Below are positions 1 through 6,148 of a stretch of DNA of 6,206 nucleotides, in pieces; position 1 is the first letter of the stretch; each line of letters opens with the position of its first letter. The stretch comes from JANRKG01 sp033763635. Its GTDB lineage: Bacteria; Cyanobacteriota; Cyanobacteriia; GCF-001939115. The stretch lies in assembly GCA_033763635.1 (NCBI GenBank), contig JANRKG010000363.1:1-6206 (forward strand). The letters are read 5' to 3'. Below the pieces are notes generated by a model. The model did no database searches. It saw only the letters and a program-made list of their open reading frames with translations, and was not told the origin of the DNA. The position numbers were made by a program, and so were the translations under genes.

Positions 1-13
1 AAACAATCTACCC

Positions 14-39
14 GCTGGTTGAGCGAAGCTGAAACCAGC
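14..39. repeat. Short hairpin repeat, copy 1
   Basis: A perfect 7-bp inverted repeat, GCTGGTT (14-20) and AACCAGC (33-39), encloses a 12-nt loop, GAGCGAAGCTGA. The loop can itself fold as AGC-GAA-GCT. The loop matches copy 2 (46-67) at 8 of 12 positions while the stem sequence differs. It resembles the short dispersed palindromes with a GAGCGNAGNCGA core that I recall as common in cyanobacterial intergenic DNA; I cannot name the family with certainty. It lies downstream of the MoxR gene, so it would be transcribed into that mRNA's 3' end unless transcription stops earlier. No T-run follows on either strand, so it is not a typical intrinsic terminator. Confidence 0.6.
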
Positions 40-45
40 ATCCGC

Positions 46-67
46 GCCCTGAGCACAGTCGAAGGGC
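46..67. repeat. Short hairpin repeat, copy 2
   Basis: A perfect 5-bp inverted repeat, GCCCT (46-50) and AGGGC (63-67), encloses the 12-nt loop GAGCACAGTCGA. Loop length and the pattern GAGC--AG--GA are the same as in copy 1 six bases to the left, but the stem bases are different and still pair. Stem change with preserved pairing suggests the folded form matters, or did when the repeat spread. No T-run accompanies it, so terminator function is unsupported. Confidence 0.6.
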
Positions 68-99
68 AACGGATTGGTAAACTCTTTCCCAAAAATTGC

Positions 100-1008
100 C
101 TAAGGAATGGCAACGCTCATCAATAAGCGAGCAATCAAATCTCTGGGTTTTTGCCCTCGTGCGGGGATGATACGATGGGCCAAAACATGGGGGACGAGCG
201 TTTTTACGTCATCTAGCACGGCATAATCGCGGTTTTCCAGAAAGGCATAAGCCTGGACCGCCCGGTATAGCGAAACGGTTCCTCTGGGGCTGACTCCCAG
301 CACGATATCCTCGTCTTCGCGAGTCGCCCGTACGAGCCGCAGAATGTATTGTTGTACTTGATCGATGACCTTTACCTGACTGCACAATTTTTGCAATTCC
401 AGCATCTCTTCTAAGGAAATGCAGGTTGACAGGTCTTCGACTGTAACTTTGTTTTCAAGGCGTTGAATCATCTGTAACTCATCTGCCTCAGACGGATATC
501 CTAAACTGAAGGACAGAGCGAAGCGGTCCATCTGAGCTTCTGGTAAAGGAAAGGTTCCCTGGTACTCTACAGGGTTTTGGGTCGCAATCACAAAAAATGG
601 GCGGGGCACAGGACGGGAAATGCCATCCACGGTCACTTGCCGTTCTTCCATGACCTCTAGCAAGGCAGATTGGGTTCTAGGGGTGGCTCGATTAATTTCA
701 TCGGCAAGTAGAACGTTGGTAAAAACAGGCCCAGGCAAAAATTGAAATTCACCCTTACTAGGGTTCCAGATATTTGTGCCTGTTACGTCGGTAGGCAGAA
801 GATCGGGAGTACATTGCAGCCGTTGGAACTTTCCTTCGACTGATCGCGCTAAGGATTTCGCAAGCAGCGTTTTACCGACTCCTGGGACATCTTCAAGTAA
901 GGCATGCCCTCCAGAAAACAATGCAACTAGCACCAGTTGAATTGCGTCCCGCTTACCAACAATGGTCCGGCTCAAATTTTGGGTCAGTTGCTCAATTCGC
1001 TCTCTCAT
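100..1008 (-). CDS. MoxR-family AAA+ ATPase
   Basis: A 302-residue AAA+ ATPase of the MoxR group: cytoplasmic ATP-driven chaperones thought to mature or insert cofactors into partner proteins, often working with VWA-domain or DUF58 proteins. Visible motifs in order: Walker A EDVPGVGKT (39-47), with Asp where the first Gly of the classic P-loop would be, a variant common in MoxR proteins; Walker B VLLADE (99-104) followed by INRA; sensor 1 ATQNP (142-146); the conserved PEAQMDRF with Arg162 as likely arginine finger; sensor 2 GVSPRG (238-243). The length is normal and the gene is intact, ATG to TAG. A GGGA about 9 nt before the ATG may serve as ribosome binding site. It begins 24 nt after the ribF stop on the same strand, so co-transcription with ribF is likely. 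No VWA or DUF58 partner lies within the 99 bp visible downstream, so the substrate is unknown. Confidence 0.93.
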   Translation of the reverse strand: MRERIEQLTQNLSRTIVGKRDAIQLVLVALFSGGHALLEDVPGVGKTLLAKSLARSVEGKFQRLQCTPDLLPTDVTGTNIWNPSKGEFQFLPGPVFTNVLLADEINRATPRTQSALLEVMEERQVTVDGISRPVPRPFFVIATQNPVEYQGTFPLPEAQMDRFALSFSLGYPSEADELQMIQRLENKVTVEDLSTCISLEEMLELQKLCSQVKVIDQVQQYILRLVRATREDEDIVLGVSPRGTVSLYRAVQAYAFLENRDYAVLDDVKTLVPHVLAHRIIPARGQKPRDLIARLLMSVAIP

Positions 1009-1032
1009 GCAAGTTCCCGGTTATGGTGGGGT

Positions 1033-2001
1033 TTAAGTCGTAGCCATTAAAATCATTCGGGCTGTTTCACAATCAACCTGAATTTGTGCCTTTAAATCTT
1101 CTAAAGAGGCAAACTTTTGTTCGGGTCGCAGGAACTCCTCCATCAGGACTGTCAACGTTTGCCCATAGAGATCCCCACCCCAATCTAACAAATGAATTTC
1201 AATCGTTCGACCCACTCCTTCAATCGTTGGACGGTAGCCAATATTCATAACTCCTGGTAAAAGATTGGGTGAAGTTGGAGGGCTAGGATTTGCCTCCGGT
1301 TCTCTTGAATCGCTCACGGAGACGCGAACACAGTAAACTCCCGATCGCGGCACCAGTTTTTCTTCTGAAACCTTTAAATTTGCTGTGGGAAATCCCAGAG
1401 TTCTCCCAAGTTGTTGACCCTTCACAACTTCGCCCGTTAGACTATAGGGCCGTCCCAGGAGGCGATTAACCCGTTTCAGATCGCCCTGATCTAATGCCTC
1501 ACGAATGGCAGAGCTACTGATCCGTTCCCCCTGAATGAGTTGAAGCGGGACGATCGTGACCTGAATGCCAAATTCTCCTGCCAGCTTTTGCAGATCTGCT
1601 GCGGTTCCAGAGCGTTGGTATCCGAAACAGAAATCACTTCCCACACTGATGTGTCGGGCTTGGAGTTGTTCTAAAAGTACCTGCTCAACAAACTCGCGGG
1701 GACTGAGATCGGAAAGTTCTTGATTGAAGGGAAGCAGAACTAATTGCTCAATCCCTAACCGCTTTAACTGAAGCACCTTTTCCGGGAGGGGGGTGATTAA
1801 AGGTCTGGTTTGCCCGGTAAAAAATTCTCGTGGATGGGGATCGAAGGTTACAACCGTCACCTTCAGGGACTCTGGCCCAGAATGGCTTTGGGCTAAAACA
1901 GGTTCAATCACCCGTCGATGGCCCCGATGAACACCGTCAAAATTTCCCAGGGCAACGGCGGTTGGTGTTAATGCAGTCGATAGCGAAGAAGTAACCCACA
2001 C
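1033..2001 (-). CDS. ribF: Bifunctional riboflavin kinase / FAD synthetase RibF
   Basis: A 322-residue cytosolic enzyme that phosphorylates riboflavin to FMN and adenylates FMN to FAD. The N-terminal nucleotidyltransferase half carries GNFDGVHRGH (19-28), the FGYQRSG element (126-132) and ISSSAIREAL (161-170). The C-terminal kinase half starts near GRPYSLTG (183-190) and has the PTAN signature (205-208), GVYCVRV (221-227), GVMNIGYRPTI (250-260) and the EIHLLDW strand with Glu268 as expected catalytic base. A Pro/Ser-rich stretch of about 20 residues (229-249) interrupts the kinase half and looks like a surface loop insertion. The start is GTG (1999-2001): the ATG 9 nt upstream is immediately followed by TAA, and the N-terminus MWVTSS fits cyanobacterial RibF as I remember it. 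There is no clear Shine-Dalgarno. It is the first gene of the likely ribF-moxR unit and is divergent from the L,D-transpeptidase. Confidence 0.96.
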   Translation of the reverse strand: MWVTSSLSTALTPTAVALGNFDGVHRGHRRVIEPVLAQSHSGPESLKVTVVTFDPHPREFFTGQTRPLITPLPEKVLQLKRLGIEQLVLLPFNQELSDLSPREFVEQVLLEQLQARHISVGSDFCFGYQRSGTAADLQKLAGEFGIQVTIVPLQLIQGERISSSAIREALDQGDLKRVNRLLGRPYSLTGEVVKGQQLGRTLGFPTANLKVSEEKLVPRSGVYCVRVSVSDSREPEANPSPPTSPNLLPGVMNIGYRPTIEGVGRTIEIHLLDWGGDLYGQTLTVLMEEFLRPEQKFASLEDLKAQIQVDCETARMILMATT

Positions 2002-2134
2002 ACTTTACATTTTTACAGAATTTTTGTGATTTCGTAACCTTTGACGATCACCCTGGGATTGAGGTGTTGCAACGGTAAGAAAGATAAGCTAGTGGGGCAC
2101 TCTAAAGCTGAACTGCTTTCCAGACTCGTCAGCA

Positions 2135-2851
2135 ATGGCCTCTTCCCACAATGAATCCTTATCCCAAAGTATGATGATCCTGTGCCTGGGGACAGCCTTT
2201 TTGCTGATTGCCAGTCAGTGGCGCAATCCGGCTTCTTTACAGGAACAGGCGCAGGAACAGGCTCAAGGTGAGGAATCTACTTCTCAAGCAATTTCCCAGC
2301 CAGTTTCCCAACCGTTCCCTCCTGGGATGGAAACATCTTCTTCCGAAAAACCTTCTTCAACTGAAAACGCTCCTCTTGGAAGGGATGATCGCCCTTCGGG
2401 ATCTGTATTACCTCTGAGAGAAAATATTGCTTCGCCCCCTCCAGCGTCCCAACCCTCTACTCCATCCTCCCATTTAATGGTTGATCTGAGCGATCGACGG
2501 GTTTATCTCTATCAGAACAATCAGGTTCGGGGGAGCTACCCTCTAGGGATCGGTCAGACGGGCTGGGAAACTCCAACCGGGACGTTTAAGGTGATCCAAA
2601 TGCGCCGCAACCCCTCCTGGAAACACCCTATCACAGGGGCTGTTGTACCCTCTGGGCCTCAGAATCCTTTAGGAACACGATGGATTGGCTTCTGGTCTGA
2701 TGGGCACAGTCTGGTAGGATTTCACGGGACAAATCAAGAAAGTTCGATCGGGCGAGCCGTCTCTCACGGTTGTTTACGCATGAGAAACCGAGATATTGTC
2801 GCCCTCTATGACCAGGTTTCAGAAGGAACTCCCGTCACCGTCCGTCCCTAG
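2135..2851 (+). CDS. Membrane-anchored L,D-transpeptidase (YkuD domain)
   Basis: A 238-residue envelope protein. One hydrophobic helix at about residues 13-27 should anchor it or act as an uncleaved signal; I see no lipobox at its end. Residues 30-112 are a low-complexity linker rich in Gln, Ser, Pro and Glu, including a duplicated QEQA. The YkuD domain runs from about 113 (HLMVDLSDRRVYLY) to the end, with HGT (197-199) and SHGCLR (210-215); Cys213 is the acyl-forming nucleophile, helped by His197 and His211. Such enzymes make 3-3 cross-links in peptidoglycan or attach proteins to it; which of these applies cannot be told. The chosen ATG lacks an obvious Shine-Dalgarno. The next in-frame ATG pair, at residues 13-14, would start directly at the hydrophobic helix and is a possible alternative. 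Its TAG stop overlaps the stop of the convergent comFB. Confidence 0.93.
   Translation: MASSHNESLSQSMMILCLGTAFLLIASQWRNPASLQEQAQEQAQGEESTSQAISQPVSQPFPPGMETSSSEKPSSTENAPLGRDDRPSGSVLPLRENIASPPPASQPSTPSSHLMVDLSDRRVYLYQNNQVRGSYPLGIGQTGWETPTGTFKVIQMRRNPSWKHPITGAVVPSGPQNPLGTRWIGFWSDGHSLVGFHGTNQESSIGRAVSHGCLRMRNRDIVALYDQVSEGTPVTVRP
2240..2263 (+). repeat. 12-bp tandem duplication in the L,D-transpeptidase linker
   Basis: CAGGAACAGGCG is followed directly by CAGGAACAGGCT, eleven of twelve bases identical and in frame, giving QEQA-QEQA in the disordered linker after the membrane helix. It looks like replication slippage. Copy-number change by whole units would only lengthen or shorten the linker. Confidence 0.8.
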
Positions 2852-3414
2852 TAGGCGGAGGAACTCTCCCCTTCTGGCTGAGATTCGAACTTAGGGGCAT
2901 AAGCTTGTAACAAAGCACTGACCTGGTTTAGCACATCTCCCTCTGGCTGATTTTTAGAAATCACCTGACGTTCTGGGAAGAATTCAGGTTGGTCAATATT
3001 GCGAGAGATGGCTTCGCTCACCTTTTGGGCAATGAGATCTTGCAAATCTTCTTTCGCTTTAGACCGCTGGTAATTGGCTCCTTCTTCAGTCGTTGCGTAC
3101 AGGGGGGGGAGACGGTTTAAGGCGTAGGCCGCAATATCCCCTAAGTCAAGGGTACTATCACTGGTCGCTTCAATTTGGGCAACGCGGCTAATCGCTTCCG
3201 TCAGCACCAACTCTTCCATCACATTGATAAATTGTTTGCGAGGCACTGCAACCACCTCGCCCGTCAGTAATGCACCCATCAGACGGTCCAGGGCCATGTA
3301 TTCTTCAATGGAAAGTTCAGAAGCGGTGTCGCAAATCCGCCCGACTTCTGCCTCCATCGCTGGCGTTAAGTAGCCATCTTGTAATGCCTGTTCAACAATT
3401 TTTTCAATACTCAT
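2848..3414 (-). CDS. comFB: ComFB-family (CdgR-like) cyclic-dinucleotide receptor
   Basis: A 188-residue soluble protein of the late-competence ComFB family. The ComFB core spans about residues 62-135 and shows FINVMEELVLTEAI (62-75) and the signature DIAAYALNRLPPLYATTEEG (93-112). The N-terminal arm (1-60), with AMEAEVGRICD and ELSIEEYMALDRLMGALLTG, is the extension found in cyanobacterial members, and the C-terminal 50 residues look disordered. Established knowledge: cyanobacterial relatives bind cyclic dinucleotides; CdgR of Anabaena binds c-di-GMP and controls cell size, and Synechocystis ComFB (Slr1970) is reported as a c-di-NMP receptor. Assigning the same role here is inference. An AGGGA 10 nt before the ATG (3425-3429, complement) may be the ribosome binding site. 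The gene lies 107 bp downstream of the M23 peptidase on the same strand and shares its stop tetranucleotide with the L,D-transpeptidase. Eight consecutive C residues encode part of LPPL. Confidence 0.92.
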   Translation of the reverse strand: MSIEKIVEQALQDGYLTPAMEAEVGRICDTASELSIEEYMALDRLMGALLTGEVVAVPRKQFINVMEELVLTEAISRVAQIEATSDSTLDLGDIAAYALNRLPPLYATTEEGANYQRSKAKEDLQDLIAQKVSEAISRNIDQPEFFPERQVISKNQPEGDVLNQVSALLQAYAPKFESQPEGESSSAY

Positions 3415-3444
3415 AGTGTTTATATCCCTAATGGCATTTCTCTA

Positions 3445-3481
3445 ATTGAGCAACGAATGATTTGGCCTACACAGGCTCAAT
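3445..3481. promoter_or_regulatory. Inverted repeat in the comFB leader / M23-comFB gap
   Basis: ATTGAGC (3445-3451) and GCTCAAT (3475-3481) are perfect 7-bp inverted arms around a 23-nt loop. A second small hairpin, GCCT-acac-AGGC (3465-3476), uses the GC of the right arm, so the two folds cannot form completely together. The element lies 31 bp upstream of the comFB start and 40 bp past the M23 stop. It could be a leader structure, a factor-dependent 3' end for the M23 mRNA, or chance. Neither fold is followed by a T-run, so an intrinsic terminator is not supported. I found no convincing sigma70-type promoter here. Confidence 0.3.
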
Positions 3482-3521
3482 GTGAGTGTTCCCAATTTGA
3501 CTGCGAAATTTACTCAGGCTG

Positions 3522-4427
3522 CTACTCAAATCCACGCGTTCGCCAGGGGGTGGGATCGACAGAGAGACCTTGCACATACAGCCCCCAATGGAGGTGAGGC
3601 CCCGTCACGGCCCCTGTTGCGCCAACTGCACCAATACGCTGACCTGCCTGAACAAAGTCTCCCTCCTTCACATCAATTCGACTGAGATGGAGAAAAATAC
3701 TGGTAATACCCTGACCGTGATCAATTCCAACCGTATTTCCGTGGATTTTAAATCCCTGGGACTCCAACCCAATGAGGGCAACCCGTCCAGCCGCAGGTGC
3801 CATCACGGGTGAACCCACTCCGCCACCGTAGTCAATTCCTCGGTGGTAATAGTCTTTCGCAAACACCCCATTATAGTACCGACGAATCCCGTAACCCGCA
3901 GTAATTTCGCCTCGGTTAGGGCGTTGAAAGGTTCCCTGCCAGAATTTTTCGGGGGTGACTAATTTCTTAAAGGCATCCACGCGATCGAATTCCAGATCCG
4001 TCCCTGAACTACTCTTTCCGGGAGGGAGCCAGATTTGTTGGACGGGAAAGGACCGTTTCTTAAGCTGCACCGCTAAATTCCGAGTTTTTTCTCCCCCCTC
4101 AACGCGCACCTGAAGTACCCGTGGTTTTTCCAAAGGGGTTGTCGGAACGAGGGCACGGAATCGATTAGGCCCGAGGGAGAACATCGGGTAAGGTTTCTGA
4201 TCCACCTGGACTCCAGGAATGGCTGCCTGCCCTTCTTCCCGCTGTAGGACGATCGATAGGGTATCTCCTAATCGGGGGCTGGTGGGCGCAATCTGCACTT
4301 GGCTGGCCTGCACCGGATGAATCCAGATAAAAAGGAGTGCGACCAGTGAGGTGAAGCCAAGCCAGGAAAGCCAGGTGGATCTGAGACGAAGAAGGGGAAG
4401 CAAAATCCTTCTAAACTGATTAGGCAT
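3522..4427 (-). CDS. Exported M23 (LytM-type) metallopeptidase
   Basis: A 301-residue envelope peptidase, counting from the ATG at 4427. A basic N-terminus (QFRRILLPLLRLR) and a hydrophobic helix at about 19-37 are followed by VQA-S, giving a plausible signal peptidase site after Ala41. Residues 44-120 look like a beta-rich, Ig-like domain. The M23 domain occupies about 170-295 with HRGID (His195, Asp199), FLHLS (His247) and GPHLHWG (His278, His280). His195, Asp199 and His280 are the expected zinc ligands, so the site is complete and the enzyme should be active. Family members cut peptidoglycan peptide bridges. The frame stays open upstream to a TTG at 4496, but that adds 23 residues of non-signal-like sequence ahead of the export signal, so I prefer the ATG. 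The nearest gene downstream on its strand is comFB. Confidence 0.93.
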   Translation of the reverse strand: MPNQFRRILLPLLRLRSTWLSWLGFTSLVALLFIWIHPVQASQVQIAPTSPRLGDTLSIVLQREEGQAAIPGVQVDQKPYPMFSLGPNRFRALVPTTPLEKPRVLQVRVEGGEKTRNLAVQLKKRSFPVQQIWLPPGKSSSGTDLEFDRVDAFKKLVTPEKFWQGTFQRPNRGEITAGYGIRRYYNGVFAKDYYHRGIDYGGGVGSPVMAPAAGRVALIGLESQGFKIHGNTVGIDHGQGITSIFLHLSRIDVKEGDFVQAGQRIGAVGATGAVTGPHLHWGLYVQGLSVDPTPWRTRGFE

Positions 4428-4469
4428 GGTGAAGGGGTGCAGTAGTAAGGAGCAGGGTTGGGAAACGTG

Positions 4470-4479
4470 CGATCGATCG
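4470..4479. repeat. CGATCGATCG palindrome, degenerate HIP1
   Basis: A perfect 10-bp palindrome upstream of the M23 start. It contains GCGATCGA, one base from the HIP1 octamer, so it is best read as a decayed or overlapping HIP1 site and not as an operator. Confidence 0.4.
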
Positions 4480-4500
4480 AGAGAAATGTAGGTCAAAATC

Positions 4501-4560
4501 GAGACTGGATTCTTGACCTGTCAGATAGATTAACGTTCCCGCCCACCTATTTCCAGTCTC
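4501..4560. repeat. 9-bp inverted repeat, 42-nt spacing, in the M23/antiporter gap
   Basis: GAGACTGGA (4501-4509) and TCCAGTCTC (4552-4560) are perfectly complementary. They sit in the divergent region, 74 bp from the M23 ATG and 134 bp from the antiporter start. In RNA made towards M23 they would form a 9-bp stem closing a 42-nt loop in the 5' leader; in DNA they could be two half-sites. The loop also has a small palindrome, TGAC-CT-GTCA (4514-4523). No known regulator site is recognised. Confidence 0.45.
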
Positions 4561-4646
4561 TCTTCACAATTCCGGAAGCTAGCAAAAAGTTCCAACCCTC
4601 TAAAGTCGGCAGAGGAATCCATCCCACAGAACCCGAAAACTTTAGT

Positions 4647-4674
4647 ATTGTATTAAGTTTATAGACTTTAATAA
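4647..4674 (-). promoter_or_regulatory. Candidate promoter toward the M23 gene
   Basis: Read on the minus strand, TTATTA (4674-4669) lies 16 nt before TACAAT (4652-4647), which matches the sigma70 -10 consensus at five of six bases; the -35 matches at only three. The stretch is clearly more AT-rich than its surroundings. If used, it gives the M23 mRNA a leader of about 210 nt that includes the 9-bp inverted repeat. Consensus matching alone, so weak. Confidence 0.25.
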
Positions 4675-4675
4675 T
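4648..4675 (+). promoter_or_regulatory. Candidate promoter for the antiporter gene
   Basis: TTGTAT (4648-4653) is separated by 16 nt from AATAAT (4670-4675), which matches the -10 consensus at five of six positions; the -35 matches in its TTG only. Transcription would begin near the GTG start, leaving a leader of roughly a dozen nucleotides, consistent with the lack of a Shine-Dalgarno sequence. It overlaps the candidate minus-strand promoter almost completely. Confidence 0.33.
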
Positions 4676-5006
4676 TTTTCTTATTTTGTGACCTGTGCAA
4701 GAAGATTTTAGGCTGATTGTCGATTTGGTGACGGTATTGGCTGCTGCCGCTGGAGGTGGGCTGCTGGCAGCGATGATACGGCAACCTGTTTTGTTGGGCT
4801 ACCTCCTGGGGGGAATGGTAGTTGGCCCTGCCGGGTTGGGGTTAATTAAGGAGTTAGTGCAGGTTGAGACCCTCGCCCAACTAGGCGTTGCCTTTCTCCT
4901 CTTTGCGTTGGGAGTGGAGTTTTCCTTTGGAGAATTAAAGAAGGTGCAAGCCGTCGCCCTGGGGGGTGGCAGCTTACAAATTATTCTGACGATTTTAGTG
5001 ACGATG

Positions 5007-5012
5007 TAAGTG
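5007..5012 (+). other. In-frame TAA followed directly by GTG
   Basis: The antiporter frame reads ATG-TAA-GTG at 5004-5012. The stop falls in the middle of a predicted transmembrane helix (SLQIILTILVTM before it, VSLGMGW after it). TAA is one substitution from TTA (Leu) and TCA (Ser), the likeliest ancestors in a hydrophobic helix. A restart at the adjacent GTG is formally possible by reinitiation, but there is no Shine-Dalgarno, and the product would begin in mid-helix. Confidence 0.75.
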
Positions 5013-5285
5013 TCCCTGGGGATGGGATGGGTCGAATCTCCGGTCCAGGGTATTTTCTTGGGGGGCATCCTTTCCCTGTCCTCAACAGCGGTGGTTCTAA
5101 AGTGCCTGATGGAGCGGAATGAAACCGAAACGCCTCAGGGGCAGGTGATGTTAGGGATTCTCGTGGTGCAAGATCTCGCCTTGGGGCTGATGCTGGCAGT
5201 CCTCCCTGCTCTGGATCAACCCCTTGAGCAGATTGGGGTGACGATCGGCTGGGCGCTGGTGCGGTTGGGTTTGTTTGCGGCGGGG

Positions 5286-5293
5286 GCGATCGC
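5286..5293. repeat. HIP1 octamer GCGATCGC
   Basis: An exact copy of the highly iterated palindrome typical of many cyanobacterial chromosomes, here inside the antiporter coding frame. It supports the taxonomic reading and needs no local function. Confidence 0.85.
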
Positions 5294-6140
5294 CGCTGGA
5301 ATTTGGGTGATTCCCCTGTTACTCCGGTTGCTTGCCAGAACAGAAAGTCGGGAACTGTTTTTGCTGGGTGTGGTTGCCCTGTGCCTGGGAATTGCGCTCC
5401 TGACAGAAAATTTGGGCCTTTCCATTGAAATGGGGGCGTTCGTCGCTGGGTTGATGATCTCCGAGGTCGAGTATGCCGATCAGACCCTTTCCTATGTAGA
5501 GCCGCTACGGAACATTTTCGCTACCTTGTTCTTTGCGGCGATCGGGATGTTGATTGATCCCGTATTTCTCTGGAATAACCTGGAATTAATTCTGGGGTTA
5601 GTGACCCTGGTGTTCATCGGTAAGTTCTTGATCGTGACCCCTCTGGTGCGGCTCTTCCGATATCCTTTGCGGGTTGCCCTGATCGCCGGGGTGGGCCTCA
5701 CCCAAATTGGAGAGTTCTCGTTTGTACTGGCGAGTGAAGGGCAAGCATTAGGGTTAGTCTCTCGCCAGGTTTATCTACTGATTCTGGGGACAACAGCCGT
5801 GACCCTGGTACTGACTCCCTTCTTTCTCAGAATTGTTCCCCAGTTTTTTGCCTGGGCGGAACTGGTGCCCTGGCTGAAAGCGCTGCTGGACCCCACCGAT
5901 ATCCCAATTCAGTTTGCGGAGGATTTACCGCTTCAAAACTATGTTGTGGTGTGTGGTTACGGGCGGATGGGCCGCAATATTGTGCGATTGCTGCAATCTC
6001 ATGGATATCCCGTAATTGTGATTGAGCAATCGGAACAGGTGATTCAAGAATTGCGAGACTCCCAGATTCCCTATGTGTATGGGAATGCTGCCAGTCTCCC
6101 GGTGCTGGAAAAAGCAGGGGTCGATCAGGCGAAGGGAATG

Positions 6141-6148
6141 GCGATCGC
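6141..6148. repeat. HIP1 octamer GCGATCGC
   Basis: The second exact HIP1 copy in the window, within the TrkA-N coding part of the antiporter. One-base variants occur elsewhere, for example near 3983 and 5531. Confidence 0.85.

Noticed and set aside
1..126. A plus-strand frame open from the window edge to a TAA at 124-126, which could be the C-terminus of a gene entering from the left.
   Set aside because: Its centre (LSEAETSIRALSTVEG) is just the translation of the two hairpin repeats, whose loops happen to be 30 nt apart and so in the same frame. The end runs antisense into the MoxR gene. No family is recognisable. A real gene tail cannot be excluded without the upstream sequence.
2041..2095. 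Promoter for the L,D-transpeptidase using TTGACG (2041) or TTGCAA (2067).
   Set aside because: No -10 hexamer of acceptable quality lies 16-18 nt downstream of either one, so I cannot place a promoter.
2104..2119. AAAGC-TGAACT-GCTTT inverted repeat just upstream of the L,D-transpeptidase.
   Set aside because: Five base pairs with no T-run or known site; expected by chance in a region this size.
2002..2134. FMN riboswitch or other leader element ahead of ribF, and a hammerhead-like CTGACGAG...GAAA string on the minus strand (about 2115-2134).
   Set aside because: The gap is too short for an FMN riboswitch and lacks its conserved core. In the hammerhead-like string the stem II bases do not pair and stem I fails after about three weak pairs. 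A bulged TTAC(A)GAA/TTCGTAA hairpin (2013-2037) exists near the ribF start but is weak.
3482..3812. Plus-strand open frames opposite the 3' half of the M23 gene.
   Set aside because: They are antisense to a strongly supported coding region with intact zinc-site motifs and have no recognisable content.
4428..4496. N-terminal extension of the M23 peptidase to a TTG at 4496.
   Set aside because: The extra 23 residues would precede a good export signal that begins properly at the ATG at 4427, and TTG is a rare start.
4458..4664. Plus-strand open frame of 68 codons in the divergent gap before the antiporter.
   Set aside because: It needs a TTG start without a ribosome binding site, has no recognisable motif, and crosses the inverted repeat and the candidate promoter. 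It is probably chance.
4799..5701. Minus-strand open frames opposite the antiporter.
   Set aside because: They are shadows of the plus-strand transporter frame, Arg/Thr/Pro-rich with no motifs.
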